Below are positions 1 through 10,226 of a stretch of 64,000 bases of DNA, piece after piece (within the stretch, counting starts at the first letter, position 1; each line of letters starts with the position of its first letter). The DNA is from Mesomycoplasma ovipneumoniae. Its GTDB lineage: Bacteria; Bacillota_I; Bacilli_A; Mycoplasmatales; Metamycoplasmataceae. Position numbers and translations under genes: made by a program. The stretch lies in NCBI RefSeq assembly GCF_035918255.1, contig NZ_CP142136.1, forward strand, positions 62,001 to 126,000, written 5' to 3'. Below the pieces are notes generated by a model that ran no database searches, had not been told where the DNA came from, and saw nothing but the letters and a program-made list of their open reading frames with translations.

Positions 1-65
1 TTAAAAATTTAACAGTTTCTGCTTCTATGGGTCCTTCTATTAAAATTCGCTTCGACAATTTATAA
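1..65 (+). CDS. rplA: 50S ribosomal protein L1, C-terminal end (partial)
   Basis: The frame starting at base 3 gives the residues ...LTVSASMGPSIKIRF and a TAA at 63-65. The run TVSxSMGPxIKI is the conserved C-terminal strand of ribosomal protein L1, which binds 23S rRNA at the L1 stalk. Only about 20 residues are in the window and the start lies upstream of it. A hairpin terminator follows directly. The identification rests on this short conserved tail alone. Confidence 0.75.
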   Translation, partial: KNLTVSASMGPSIKIRFDNL

Positions 66-89
66 TAAAAAATAACCTGTAAAATAAAA

Positions 90-118
90 AAACCCTTTAA
101 ATTTAAGGGTTTTTTTAT
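90..118. terminator. Bidirectional hairpin terminator between rplA and rpsT
   Basis: The arms AAACCCTT and AAGGGTTT enclose a short AT loop. They are followed by a T-run on the plus strand and preceded by an A-run that serves the minus strand. The element lies between two convergent genes, so it can end transcription from both sides. Confidence 0.75.
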
Positions 119-167
119 TTTTAACTTCGAAAAAATTTCAAAATTTATTATTAAAATAAGAAAGAGA

Positions 168-440
168 TTAAACTGTTGTTTTTTGATGTTTATTAACAAA
201 CAAATGAAGTCTAGAAATTTTTCGTGATGCTTTTCCTTTGTGAAAAACACCTTTTGATTTTGCTTTTGCAATTTCTTTGTGAGCTTTTGCAACTAATTCA
301 TTTTGATTTTCTGCGTGACTTGTAACAGCTATTTTAGCTTTTTTGATTGCTGTTTTTACACGAGATTTAATTGCATTATTTCTTGCTCTTGCTTTTTGCA
401 TTTTGGTGATTGATTTAATTTTGGATTTTATATTTGCCAT
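168..440 (-). CDS. rpsT: 30S ribosomal protein S20
   Basis: This is a 90-residue, strongly basic protein of the usual S20 size. It starts MANIKSKIKSI and carries the helical segment QKARARNNAIKSRVKT typical of the family. S20 binds 16S rRNA early in assembly of the small subunit. The gene is monocistronic and convergent with rplA. A TATAAT box on the minus strand sits about 60 bases upstream of the start codon. Confidence 0.95.
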   Translation of the reverse strand: MANIKSKIKSITKMQKARARNNAIKSRVKTAIKKAKIAVTSHAENQNELVAKAHKEIAKAKSKGVFHKGKASRKISRLHLFVNKHQKTTV

Positions 441-499
441 TTTTTTCCTATATTTATATATAATAGTTTATTTCAGACCTTTAAAAAACGGTACTAAAA

Positions 500-505
500 A
501 TTATA
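500..505 (-). promoter_or_regulatory. -10 box of rpsT
   Basis: A perfect TATAAT reads on the minus strand upstream of rpsT. No clear -35 is visible, as is usual in mycoplasmas. Confidence 0.6.
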
Positions 506-584
506 CCATAAAAATATGTTATTTATATCTAAAAAATGAATTTTTAATCTCTAGACTTAATAAAAAAATTTAAAATCAATAACA

Positions 585-1040
585 CTAATATTCAACTTTA
601 AAAATTAATTTTCTAACTACACCAATTTGTCCAGTATATTTTGGCAAATGAGCATCGCCAGGTAGAAAAATTAAAAATTCCCCTTTTAACGGTCTAATTA
701 AATTTCGGGTCGAATCTTTTTTATAAAGAGCTACATCATTTTCTTCAGAATAATCTGTTACTTTATTGACTAATTTCTCTGAAAAATCAAAGAAATATTG
801 TTCTTTTTCGTCAATTACTATATGAACATCTGCGTATCGTTTGTGATATTCATATAGAGCGTTTGTATCGTCGAAACTTTCAACATCAACATGTAATACA
901 AAAATTCTGTCTCCATCAATTAGAGTTTTGCCTAGTGGCAATTTTTCTAGGTCATTTTCTTTTAGAAAAATTGCTAATTTTGCAAAATTTTCATTTAAAC
1001 AACTATATTTGCTAAAATTTTCTAATTTGTCATAAATCAT
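585..1040 (-). CDS. YhcH/YjgK/YiaL (EbgC-like) family protein
   Basis: This 151-residue cupin-like protein has the family's typical length. It shows the conserved pieces HKRYADVHIVIDEKE (residues about 66-80) and GEFLIFLPGDAHLP (about 120-133), whose His and Asp/Glu residues form the metal site in the family. Relatives are linked to handling sugars or sugar acids such as sialic acid, but the reaction is not settled. No sugar operon adjoins it: the neighbours are rpsT and ktrB. The family call is firm and the role is unknown. Confidence 0.8.
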   Translation of the reverse strand: MIYDKLENFSKYSCLNENFAKLAIFLKENDLEKLPLGKTLIDGDRIFVLHVDVESFDDTNALYEYHKRYADVHIVIDEKEQYFFDFSEKLVNKVTDYSEENDVALYKKDSTRNLIRPLKGEFLIFLPGDAHLPKYTGQIGVVRKLIFKVEY

Positions 1041-1137
1041 TTTCCACCCCTCTTTTATTTATATTTTTCTTAAATTATAGCAAAAAAATTGATCTAAAAA
1101 AGAATAAATTTCAAATTAAACGTTTTAAGTTAAAAAA

Positions 1138-2622
1138 TTACCCTATTAAAATATCTTCGGTTATGTAAGTTTTATTCTGTTTGCCGATATTATCGCCTTG
1201 TCAAACGTAAATAAAAGAGGTAATTCCAAGCTGACCAATTAGCATAATAATCATAAATCCGATTTGTGAAATAACAGATAAATTTCGAATCAAACCTGTC
1301 GAGAGGCCCGAGGTTCCAAAAGCCGACATGACCTCAAAAACTAAATGGTAAATTTTATAATCACTAGTTTTTTGCTGGCTCGATAAATCGTCTAATGAAA
1401 AACTTGAGAGAAAAACTATCGCTACTACTAAAATAAAAGATATAAAAAACACAGTCGCAGCTGAAACAATTTTATCAGTTGTGATTTTTCTCTTAAATAT
1501 ATTAACATCACTAGTTCCCCTAATTTTAGACAAAACCACAGCTATAAAAATTCAAAAAGTTGTAACGCGAATTCCACCACCTGTAGAAGACGGCGCAGAG
1601 CCAATAAACATCAATAAACTTGTTAAAAATGTGCTTGGTTGAGTTAGCTGTTTTAAGTCAAATGTAAAAAAACCGGTTGAGCGAGTCATAAAATTATGAA
1701 ATAATAATGCAAATGTTTTATCAAATCAGTTGCCATTTTGCTCTTGGTTTCAAAAAGTAAAAGGAGAATTTGAACTAGCTTCGAAAGTAATTAGAAGAAT
1801 AAAACCAATTAGTGCAATAACAAAATAGCTCAAAATTGAAACTTTTGTAAACAAAGAAAATCTAAATCTTTTTATTTTCTGTTTAGAAAGTTTAAGTTTA
1901 AAAAAGCTAAAAAAATCATAAATTACCGGGTAGCCAATTCCACCTATTATTGTCAGAATTATTATCATAATTTGCAAAAAATAAGAGTGATAATAAGGTT
2001 CAAAACTATTTGGTCCGATTATATCAAAACCAGCATTATTAATTGCAGAAATGCTATGAAAAACAGCAAATCTTAGCGATAAAGATATATTTTTATAGGG
2101 TGATTTTTGAAATGAAAATTTTTGTGGTTCAGCATCATAAAAATAAAAATAAAGACTCAGAGCAAGACTACTAATTAAAACAAGAATCAAAAAAAAATTA
2201 ATAGAAACCTTGATTACGCCTTTTAGTTCGCTTAGTTTACTTGAACCTCTTTCGATTTTTAAAATTTCACGCGACAAAATACTTAGTTTTTTTCCAAATA
2301 AATGGTTAAAAATGTAAAACTTTATTGCAAAAATTCCAATTCCACCCAGAGAAATTAAAATGGCAATAACAGCCTGTCCAAAAATATTAAAACTTGTACC
2401 AGTATCAACTAAACTAAGACCTGTATCACTAAAGGCAGAAACTGAAGTAAAAAGAGCCGAAAAAAAATTAATTTTTTCTGAATTATTAGTGTGTGAAAAC
2501 GAACCTGTTAGAATTCCTGCCCCAAGAAGAATAACTAACGTGTAAAAAGTGAAAATAATATGTATTTTTTTAAGAGAAAAAATGGACCGCAGAAAATTTT
2601 TGATATTAATTTTCAAGTTCAT
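1138..2622 (-). CDS. ktrB: Ktr/Trk-type potassium uptake membrane subunit
   Basis: This 494-residue integral membrane protein is read through in-frame TGA (Trp) codons. It shows repeated pore-like segments (AFSDTGLSL, NNAGFDIIGPN, TSGLSTGL) with the Gly residues that form the K+ selectivity filter in the TrkH/KtrB family. The end, ITEDILIG before TAA, resembles the conserved KtrB tail. It faces ktrA across 235 bases. KtrB forms the translocation pore and KtrA gates it, so the divergent pair should form one K+ uptake system. Confidence 0.92.
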
Positions 2623-2857
2623 TATTCCTCGTTTTAATGTTTGACTAAATTAAAAAAATAGTCCTTATTTATTTATATAAAACATACAAAAAAAGCTAAT
2701 TATTAAATTATACAATTTTTTTTAAAAAAACAAAGTCAAAACAAAAAAATTTAAAAATGGACAAAAAACTATCGTATAAAACATTTGCATTTGTGCACTT
2801 TCAAAAATTTTCTGATTTTTGAATTAATTTATTGTTTTTTAGATAAAATTTAAGTAA

Positions 2858-3553
2858 ATGAAACGAGCAAATATTTGTATAATTGGCGCTGGACGACTAG
2901 GTAGAGCAGCAATAACCCAACTAGCAGAATCAGGTCACAATATTATTGTTATTGACAAAAGAGCTGAAAATTTAAAATTTATTCGTGAATTTGCGACTGT
3001 AGAACCAATTATAATGGACGCTAGCGACATAAATGCAATTCGTAATGAAGTTGGACTTGAAGATATAGACACAATAATTGTTGCTACTTCAGACAATATC
3101 GAAATTATTGCAACTTTATTAGAATTACAAACAGAAATTAATTTTTTTAACAACTTAAAAATAGCTGCGCGTGCTGTTAATAAAAGACATGCTCGTGTTT
3201 TAAAACAAATCGGTGTTGACTGAATTATTAGTCCTGAAGAAGAAGCTGGAATTAAAATGGCGCTTTTGAGTGTTGATAAAAATTTCCTGAATTATGCAGA
3301 TAATCTTAAAGAAATAGCAAATGGAATATTTGCTGGAAGCGTTAATGTTAAATCGCCAAAATACATTAACAAAAGTATAAAAAACGCTAATTTACGTCAG
3401 TATAACGTTAATGTTGTTTTAATTAAAAGAAATAAGGAAACAATTTTGCCGGCTGCTGAAACAATAATTCATCAAAATGATGAAATAACAATAATCGGAA
3501 AAATTGGTGATGTTACAACAGTTTTGCAAAAAATGGAGTCTATAAAGAGCTAA
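2858..3553 (+). CDS. ktrA: Ktr/Trk potassium uptake regulatory subunit (RCK domains)
   Basis: This 231-residue cytosolic protein has an N-terminal Rossmann fold starting IIGAGRLGRAA (about residues 6-16). The Asp of VIDKRAENL (about 33) ends strand 2 for NAD(H)/ATP binding. A C-terminal RCK_C-like domain covers about residues 140-231. One in-frame TGA at 3221-3223 encodes Trp. KtrA octamers bind nucleotides and gate KtrB, which is encoded divergently. The promoter box TAAAAT lies immediately upstream of the ATG, so the mRNA may be nearly leaderless. The 3' end is duplicated just downstream. Confidence 0.92.
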
Positions 3554-3758
3554 AATTGGAAAATTTTAGGAAAAAGTGCTTTAAAAGTTCTTGGAGTAAC
3601 AGCATAAAATTTTATTTTTGCTAAATTCAGAAAAATTGGTGATGTTACAACAGTTTTGCAAAAAATGGAGTCAATAAAAAGCCAAAATTGGAAAATTTTA
3701 GGGGAAAGCTCTTTAAAAGTTCTTGAAATAACAGCATAAAATTTTATTTTGCTAAATT
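3498..3758 (+). repeat. Imperfect 132-bp tandem duplication covering the ktrA 3' end
   Basis: Bases 3498-3629 (last codons of ktrA plus downstream sequence) recur at 3630-3758 with few changes. Shared landmarks are GAAAAATTGGTGATGTTACA at the start of each unit and AACAGCATAAAATTTTATTT near its end. The second copy has no start codon and is noncoding. Confidence 0.9.
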
Positions 3759-3847
3759 CTTTTGGAAAATTAAAAATATAGTATAATTTTCCAATAATCA
3801 TGGATTTTGGAAAATACTATTTATATTTATTAAAATATTATATGTTT

Positions 3848-3879
3848 GCGGCATCACTCTTTGATGATGCTGCTTTTTT
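3848..3879 (+). terminator. Hairpin terminator downstream of ktrA
   Basis: The arms GCGGCATCA and TGATGCTGC (one G-U pair) have an 8-base loop and are followed by six T. The hairpin is GC-richer than its surroundings. Confidence 0.75.
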
Positions 3880-3922
3880 CCATGAATCTGCATCAGAAGA
3901 TATTTTCGATAAATTCCCCACC

Positions 3923-3948
3923 ACTCTTCATTAGAGAAGAGTTTTTTT
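3923..3948 (+). terminator. Second hairpin terminator before potA
   Basis: The arms ACTCTTC and GAAGAGT enclose a 6-base loop and are followed by seven T. It sits 40 bases after the first terminator and about 100 bases before the potA start. Confidence 0.7.
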
Positions 3949-4051
3949 CTTCAAAGATGAAGTTTTCATATTTTTTTTAGAATAAAATTACATTTTTTTA
4001 TTTAAATTAGATATTGTTTTTAATTTTATCTACTCAAGAGGGAATTATAAA

Positions 4052-5386
4052 ATGCAAAAAATTCACAAAAGTGAAACAATAATCTCGCTTGTTGATGTTG
4101 ATAAAGAATTTGGTGAGAAGAAAGTTTTAAATCAAATAAATTTGGACATCAAAAAAGGTGATTTTGTCACTCTTTTAGGTCCATCTGGATCTGGAAAAAC
4201 TACGATTTTACGCCTAATTGGTGGTTTTGAATGAACAACCCGTGGCGAAATTAAATTTAATGGGGTTGATATTAAAGATGTTCCAGCCCATAAACGAGAT
4301 ACAGCGACTATTTTTCAAGATTATGCACTTTTTCCACATTTGTCAGTTAGAGGAAATATTGAATTTGGCCTAAAATTAAAAAGAATTAAGAAAAGTGATT
4401 CTGAAATTCCACAATCAACTTGGAAAAAGTTCGAAGAATTAAAGCAAAAATGGCAAGCAAAGCAAGACCAAAAAATTGCAGAACTTAATAATTTGCAAGC
4501 AAACCTAGAAAAACAACTTGAAAATCCCAATTTAGACAATAAAACCCGTAAAAAATTACAGGATAAACTTGATGATTCAGATTTTAAATATTCTAATTGG
4601 GAAAATTATGTTTTTTATAAATCTGTAACTTTTGAAAAAAAATACCTTACTCGAAAAATAACAAAAACTGAAATTGATAACGAAATTAAGGATATTATCG
4701 AACTTGTTGGTCTAAGCGGAAACGAAGACCGCGCAATTTCAGAGTTATCTGGTGGAATGAAACAGCGAGTTGCACTAGCTAGATCGCTCGTTATTGAGCC
4801 TGAAATAGTTTTATTGGATGAGCCATTATCAGCTTTAGATGCAAAAATTAGACAAAAAATGCAAGTTTTTCTCAAAAGAATTCAGCAAAAATTAGGTCTA
4901 ACTTTCATTTTTGTAACTCATGATCAAGACGAAGCCCTTCAATTATCAGATAAAATCGCCGTAATTCGTAACGGAAAAATTGCTCAATATGATGAGCCAA
5001 CCAAAATTTATGACTATCCTGTTAATAAATGAGTTGCTAATTTCATCGGTGATTCAAATTTTTTTGAAGCAAAATTTATTGAAAAAAATAAGGTTGAAAT
5101 TCTTGGCATTGAGCTCTATACAATTCACACAGAATTTAGTTATGGACAAAAACTGGATGCACTTATTCGTCCTGAAGACATCGATATTGACTTAAATTCT
5201 GGATATTTTAAAGGTAAAGTTGTTCAAAATATTTACAAAGGTTCATATTACTGACTAGATATTCAAGTTGGTTCTAAAGTCATTTACGTTGAAACTAATG
5301 ATTTTTACGATCTTAATACCGAAGTTTATTTAAAGTGAGACGATGATGCGATTCATTTAATGGAGATGGAAAGTGGAAACTCTTAG
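4052..5386 (+). CDS. potA: Spermidine/putrescine ABC transporter, ATP-binding protein
   Basis: This 444-residue ATPase has Walker [10 protein letters not shown] (about residue 43), Q-loop FQDYALFPH (about 89), signature [14 protein letters not shown] (about 231), Walker B EIVLLDEP (about 251) and switch His in VTHDQDE. An insertion of roughly 95 Lys/Glu/Gln-rich residues (about 115-210) lies between the Q-loop and the signature and looks like a coiled coil. E. coli PotA has about 378 residues and lacks it. The start follows a GAGGGAATT ribosome site. It overlaps potB by 14 bases. Energises polyamine import with PotB and PotC. Confidence 0.93.
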
Positions 5387-6233
5387 CTTTTTTGATAAAT
5401 TTTGACAAAATTTCAAAAAAAGTTTAAACCCACGCATCAGTCTTGTTCTCCCTTATTTTGTATTTGCTCTAATTTTAATAGTTATTCCACTTATTTTACT
5501 TTTTGTTAAATCTGTAAGTCCACTTTCGACAAACGGTGAGCCATTTGACAACCATCTTTTAGTAAAAGAGCAAACAACTTGGCAAATTATTGCCCGTTCA
5601 ATTTTTGTTGGTTTAGTTAGCGCCTTTATTTGCTTAATTTTAGCTTTTCCATATGCTTTTATTGTCGCAAATTCAAAATCACGTATTTTTAAAATTTATT
5701 CTTTATCATTAATAATTACCCCTTTAATTATTTTTACAATCGCAAAAGTTTTCTCATTACGAGCTTTATTTTTGTCAATGTTTGACGAAGGATCGCTAAA
5801 TAATAACTCTTTTATGATTCTTGGTCTAATTTTTCTGAATTTTCCTTTTATGGTAATTCCACTTTATACAATTTTTAGAGATATGCCTAAAAATTTAATT
5901 GAAGCTGGTACAGATTTAGGATACTCAAAATTTCGAGTTTTGATTAAAGTGGTTGTTCCTTATAGTTTTCGTGCAATTAGCTCTGGATTTGCGATTGTTT
6001 TTTTAATGGCGGCAACATCTATAGTTGTCTCAGATAAATTGCTACCAAATGGATCACAAAATCAACTAATTGGAAATTTAATTAATAATTCTGCAAACAC
6101 AACAAACCCTTTTGATTTAGCTAGAGTTTCATCACTTGTTTTAGTCACACTTTTAGTTTTTATTGGGATTTATACACTAATTCATTTTACACCTATTGTT
6201 ATCATGAAAATTAAAGGATTTAAATATGACTAA
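5373..6233 (+). CDS. potB: Spermidine/putrescine ABC transporter, permease PotB
   Basis: This 286-residue permease has about six hydrophobic segments and the inner-membrane EAA loop IEAGTDLGYSKFRVLIKVVVP (cut here: residues about 171-191), which docks onto the ATPase. The start is GTG at 5373, inside the end of potA, with GGAGATGGAAA just upstream as the ribosome site. TGA codons encode Trp. Its stop overlaps the potC start by 8 bases, so the operon is translationally coupled. Confidence 0.9.
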
Positions 6234-7050
6234 AATTATTGATTTTTTTCAAAAACACGAGATTTTGAAAAAAACTTACGTTTGATTTTTGATAATAATT
6301 TTTTATATTCCAATAATTTTTGGCTCTATTTTTTCATTTAACAGTCCTTCAAAAAAAGGTTTTGTCTCTTCAACATGAAACAAATTTAGTTTGCAAGCAT
6401 TTGACGAATTTGCAAAAGACACTTTTGCATCAGCGCTAATTAACTCATTAATTATTGCAATTTTTGCTGCAATAACCGTTGTTTTCCTTTCACTTTTAAC
6501 AGTTTTTGCTCTCTGAAGACAAAAAAATAAATCCGTAAAAATTTATGTAAATGCCACCTCAAATATTCCTTTAATTAATCCTGATGTGATTACCGCAGTT
6601 TCACTTGCAATTATTTTAGGGTTCATATTTGGTTCACTTTCAGCGGCTCATGAAGGTTTGTATCGAGCAATTATTTCCCATATTGTCATGACTTTACCTT
6701 ACGGAATTTTGATAATGTATCCAAGAAGTGAAAAATTTTCGCTAAGTTTATATGAAGCAGCCCAAGATTTAGGCTATTCAAAAATGAAGGCATGATTTTT
6801 GATTTATTTAAAACACATGTCGCCAGCGATAATTTCGGTTTTTCCGGTTGTTGCTTTTCTTTCATTTGACGATTTTATAATCACAAAAATTACATCAAAC
6901 ACCCAAACAGTTGGAACGCTTTTGTATCAAGGAACTTTTAAGACTTGAGCGCTAATGTTGGGAACAATTATGCTTTTCATTTCCGTGATTTCTAATTTAA
7001 TTTGACTTTATTATAAAAATAAAAAGGAAAAAACATGAAAAAGAATTTAG
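6226..7050 (+). CDS. potC: Spermidine/putrescine ABC transporter, permease PotC
   Basis: This 274-residue permease has several hydrophobic segments and an EAA loop (YEAAQDLGYSKMKAW, about residues 178-192) matching that of PotB. Its ATG lies within the last codons of potB, and its TAG at 7048-7050 lies within the start of potD. With PotB it forms the polyamine channel. Tight overlaps on both sides indicate one transcript. Confidence 0.9.
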
Positions 7051-8750
7051 TTAATTTTTTTGCCAAAATAACACTCGCCCTTTCGGTAATTAGTGTTGTT
7101 TTTATTGCATCTTTTTCAAAATCAAGCTTCCCTTTCAAACCAGTTGTCTATAATTATGAAGCTTACATTTCCGATTTTGGTCGCGATGTAATTAACAAAG
7201 ATTTTAATTATCGCGAGTTTGGTGATGTTAGCGAATTTACAAGAGCAATCGAAGACAATCGTACAATTGCTGGTGTAGGTTCAGATTTTCAAATTGCACG
7301 TTTGGCGCAAAAAGGTCTTTTGCAAAAAATAGACTATTCAAAACTTTTTCCAAATTGACAACTAACTAAGGTTTTTCAAAAACCAGAAAATTATGAGAGT
7401 TTTTCTTTGGCCCAAAAGCAAGAATTTATCAATAAAAAAAGGGCCGCTTTTGAAGAAATTTTTCGTCCTGAAATTGTTGAGCATATTGATAAATATGATC
7501 AATTTATGAAAGATGCCTATGATCCGCAAAAAAATCTTGACATTGATAATGACGGAATTCAGGACCGTTTTTGGGAGTTTTTCATCCCTTATTATACCCA
7601 AGACAAGGTAATTGCCTACACAATTGGCGATTATGATGTTGATGGTAAAAGAAAAAATCTCCGTAAATTTCAGAATAATTGAACCGCTGAGCAAAAAGAA
7701 GAAATTCAAGAAAAAGGTCTTAAATTTGAAGATCAAAGTCTCGCCGGAATTGGCAAAACTTTGAGACAAAATGGCTATAGTTTTTTTGAATGAACAGAAG
7801 CTATGAGGGATAATTTGTTAATTGGGGCTGAAAAAACTAATCAATACGGTGAAATTATAACTGAAAATAACTATAAATCATTTGTTGATGGTTTTATTGA
7901 CTATATTGGTGAAATTTCTGGTTTTGACTATTTTAATTTGCGACATAATGTTTTTAAAACATCAGGTCTTGACTTAGCCAATTCAGTAATTGATCCTTCT
8001 TTGAATCAAGATGTTGGTTTTTTATATAATGGCGATTCGCTTGATGCTCATTATTCTAAAGATAATTATGAAGAACTCGAAGAAGAAAATACAATTGCAA
8101 TTATCCGTCCAAAAAATAATTTAACTTTACTTGATGGCTGAATTATTTTAAAAGACACCTCGCCTGAGTTGACCGATAAGGTTTATAACTCACTTTATGA
8201 AGGAATTTTTAAAGGCGAAGATTTTGACTTAGAAGAAATTGTCCAAACAGCAAAAATTGAGGTTGATTTTGCTTTTGTCCAAAATAGTGAAACCGAAAAA
8301 TTTGAACCTAAAAATGGAAAAGGTTTCTATTTTGACTATGAATCCTTACCTTTTTTAGCAAATTTTGATTTTATAAATTACACTCCAGCATTTAAAAAAT
8401 CCTTTGAATTCTTTAAAAAATTCTACTTTAACGATGCAGTCGAAACTGTTCGCGAAACTCTAGAAGGTGAAGACCGTTCGGTTTTTATTGACCTTAATGA
8501 TGAAATTATTGCTGATGAGAAAAATTTGAATTATGATAATATAAAATCCGAAACTTCATCAAATAGATCGCTTCGAGCTTTAAATATGTATCTTTCTCAA
8601 CAACCTGAGCAAACTCTTTATGGAAATATGCCAACTGACACAAACACTGATGAGGGCAGATATCAACTAAATTATACTTTTTTAAAGCCTTTGGATGAAA
8701 GACTTGCTTCTCAAATTCGCACTTACTATAATTTAAAGACAAAAAATTAA
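7035..8750 (+). CDS. potD: Polyamine-binding PotD-like extracellular protein of the pot operon
   Basis: This 571-residue protein has one N-terminal hydrophobic anchor (about residues 9-30) and no lipobox Cys. The segment VVYNYEAYISD...VINKDFNYR and the following region resemble the N-lobe of PotD/SBP_bac proteins, but the chain is far longer than E. coli PotD (about 348). The piece DIDNDGIQDRF (about residues 174-184) looks like a calcium-binding DxDxDG loop. Position at the end of potABC is the main support for a substrate-binding role. A typical mycoplasma feature is a membrane-anchored binding protein instead of a periplasmic one. Confidence 0.75.
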
Positions 8751-8814
8751 GACTTTTATCAATAAAAGTTTCTAATTTAATATTTTTATTAATTATTATT
8801 GTAAAATTTATTTT

Positions 8815-9654
8815 ATGTTCAAGTTTAAAAAAATATTAAAAACATTAGCGCTGTTATCACCAATAGTTGCACTTTCTGCATGCGGTCAAAATGTATCTCA
8901 AGCTGAACAACTTCTTGCTTCGATAGATAAAACTGATTCCAAATATGTAAAAATTGATGAGTCAACAAATTCTTTTGTGCTTGACCTAACAGATTCTAAA
9001 CTAACAAAAATTGATAAATCTGCATTTTTTAGTCTAAAATCACGGATTTTTCAAAAAACCACTCTTCAAAATCAGAATCAAACTAATCAACCTGGTACCG
9101 AAAACACTCAAAAACCACAAGAAACTAAGGTAAATTTTTATTTTTTGTCAAAAATAATTTTCCCAGAAACACTAACTGAAATAGAAGATTATGCATTTTA
9201 TGCAGATAGTGCAAATTTGACTGATCAAGAAAAAATTAAGGAACTTGACTTCTCAAAGGCGACAAATTTGAAGAAAATCGGTAATTTTGCCTTTCAAGGA
9301 AATAATATAACAAAACTAGTTTTACCTTCATCTTTAGTTTCAATAGGTAGGCAAGCTTTTGCTAAAAATAATTTAGAACAGGTCGATTTTTCAAACTCTA
9401 AGAATTTAGAGATTATTCAAACTGGTGCTTTTTTTGATAATAAAATTCAACATGTTGACCTTAGCCAAAATACTAAATTAATCGAGATTTTTACTAGCGC
9501 TTTTGAATCTAACAAAATTGAAACCGTAAAATTCAATAAAAGTGCAAAACCAGTTACAATTGGAACATCAGCTTTTAAAGATAACATTATAAAAACTAAC
9601 GAAAATTTTGAGAACATTCCTGAATCAAGTTCTCTCAACTCACCATTTAATTAA
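8815..9654 (+). CDS. Leucine-rich-repeat (BspA-type) lipoprotein
   Basis: This 279-residue secreted lipoprotein has a lysine-rich signal peptide and lipobox LSAC with Cys at 23. From about residue 95 on it carries repeats of the BspA/LRR_5 type, with recurring pieces IEDYAFYAD, IGNFAFQGNNI, IGRQAFAKNNL, IQTGAFFDNKI and IFTSAFESNKI spaced about 23 residues apart. Such surface repeats usually bind host proteins, but no partner can be read from the sequence. A paralogue without the lipobox lies at 27207-27998. Confidence 0.82.
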   Translation: MFKFKKILKTLALLSPIVALSACGQNVSQAEQLLASIDKTDSKYVKIDESTNSFVLDLTDSKLTKIDKSAFFSLKSRIFQKTTLQNQNQTNQPGTENTQKPQETKVNFYFLSKIIFPETLTEIEDYAFYADSANLTDQEKIKELDFSKATNLKKIGNFAFQGNNITKLVLPSSLVSIGRQAFAKNNLEQVDFSNSKNLEIIQTGAFFDNKIQHVDLSQNTKLIEIFTSAFESNKIETVKFNKSAKPVTIGTSAFKDNIIKTNENFENIPESSSLNSPFN

Positions 9655-9664
9655 TTTTTTTAAA

Positions 9665-10192
9665 CTAATTATTATATAAAGGGAAAACATTAACTATGTT
9701 TTCCTCTTTTTTAAATAATTTTTGGGCTTCAGAAAAATTATTAAAAATTAATTGGTAATCAACTTGATCATCTGGCCTATTTTTGGTCTTAATATCCGAA
9801 ATTTCAGAGATTAATTGGCCGTCATGAGCGAAAGCGCTAAACTGTGAATTTTTACTATAACTAATAAAATATTGCATTTTTTCCTTTTTTTTAAAGGATA
9901 AAAGATTAAAAGTTGAGCAAGTTCAGAGGTTTATATTACCTAATTGTGCTAGAGTTCTGAAAAATGTCAGTCCAACTCTGCATCCTGTAAATGTGCCTGG
10001 ACCTAAATTAATGTAAAAATCGCTAAAATCTGAAATTTTTAGATTATTTTTTGACAAAATATTACGAACTAATTCGGGAAGCAAATCAACTTTATTTTTA
10101 ATTTCAAGTATATTAGAATCAACAAGGTCGAAATTTTTGCCAAAAATTGCTAAAACTAGATCTTGACTTACAGTATCAATAAAAAATTTCAT
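9665..10192 (-). CDS. tsaB: tRNA threonylcarbamoyladenosine biosynthesis protein TsaB (short form)
   Basis: This 175-residue protein is obtained by reading one in-frame TGA at 9923-9925 as Trp. The motif INLGPGTFTGCRVGLTFFRT (about residues 63-82) matches the TsaB/ASKHA signature GPGSFTGLRIG. The N-terminal FIDTVSQDLVLAI matches the family's first strand. TsaB partners TsaD and TsaE in making t6A37 of ANN-decoding tRNAs. E. coli TsaB has about 231 residues, so the C-terminal part is reduced. The gene is convergent with the lipoprotein, 10 bases apart. Confidence 0.85.
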
Positions 10193-10226
10193 AATTAAAA
10201 GTATATTTTAATACAAAATTTTGTTT

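Noticed and set aside
2360-2545. Open frame on the plus strand inside ktrB
   Set aside because: It lies antisense to a clearly conserved transporter and has no ribosome site or family likeness.
3550-3801. 83-codon frame on the minus strand over the tandem duplication
   Set aside because: Its internal repetition comes from the duplicated DNA, and it is antisense to the ktrA end.
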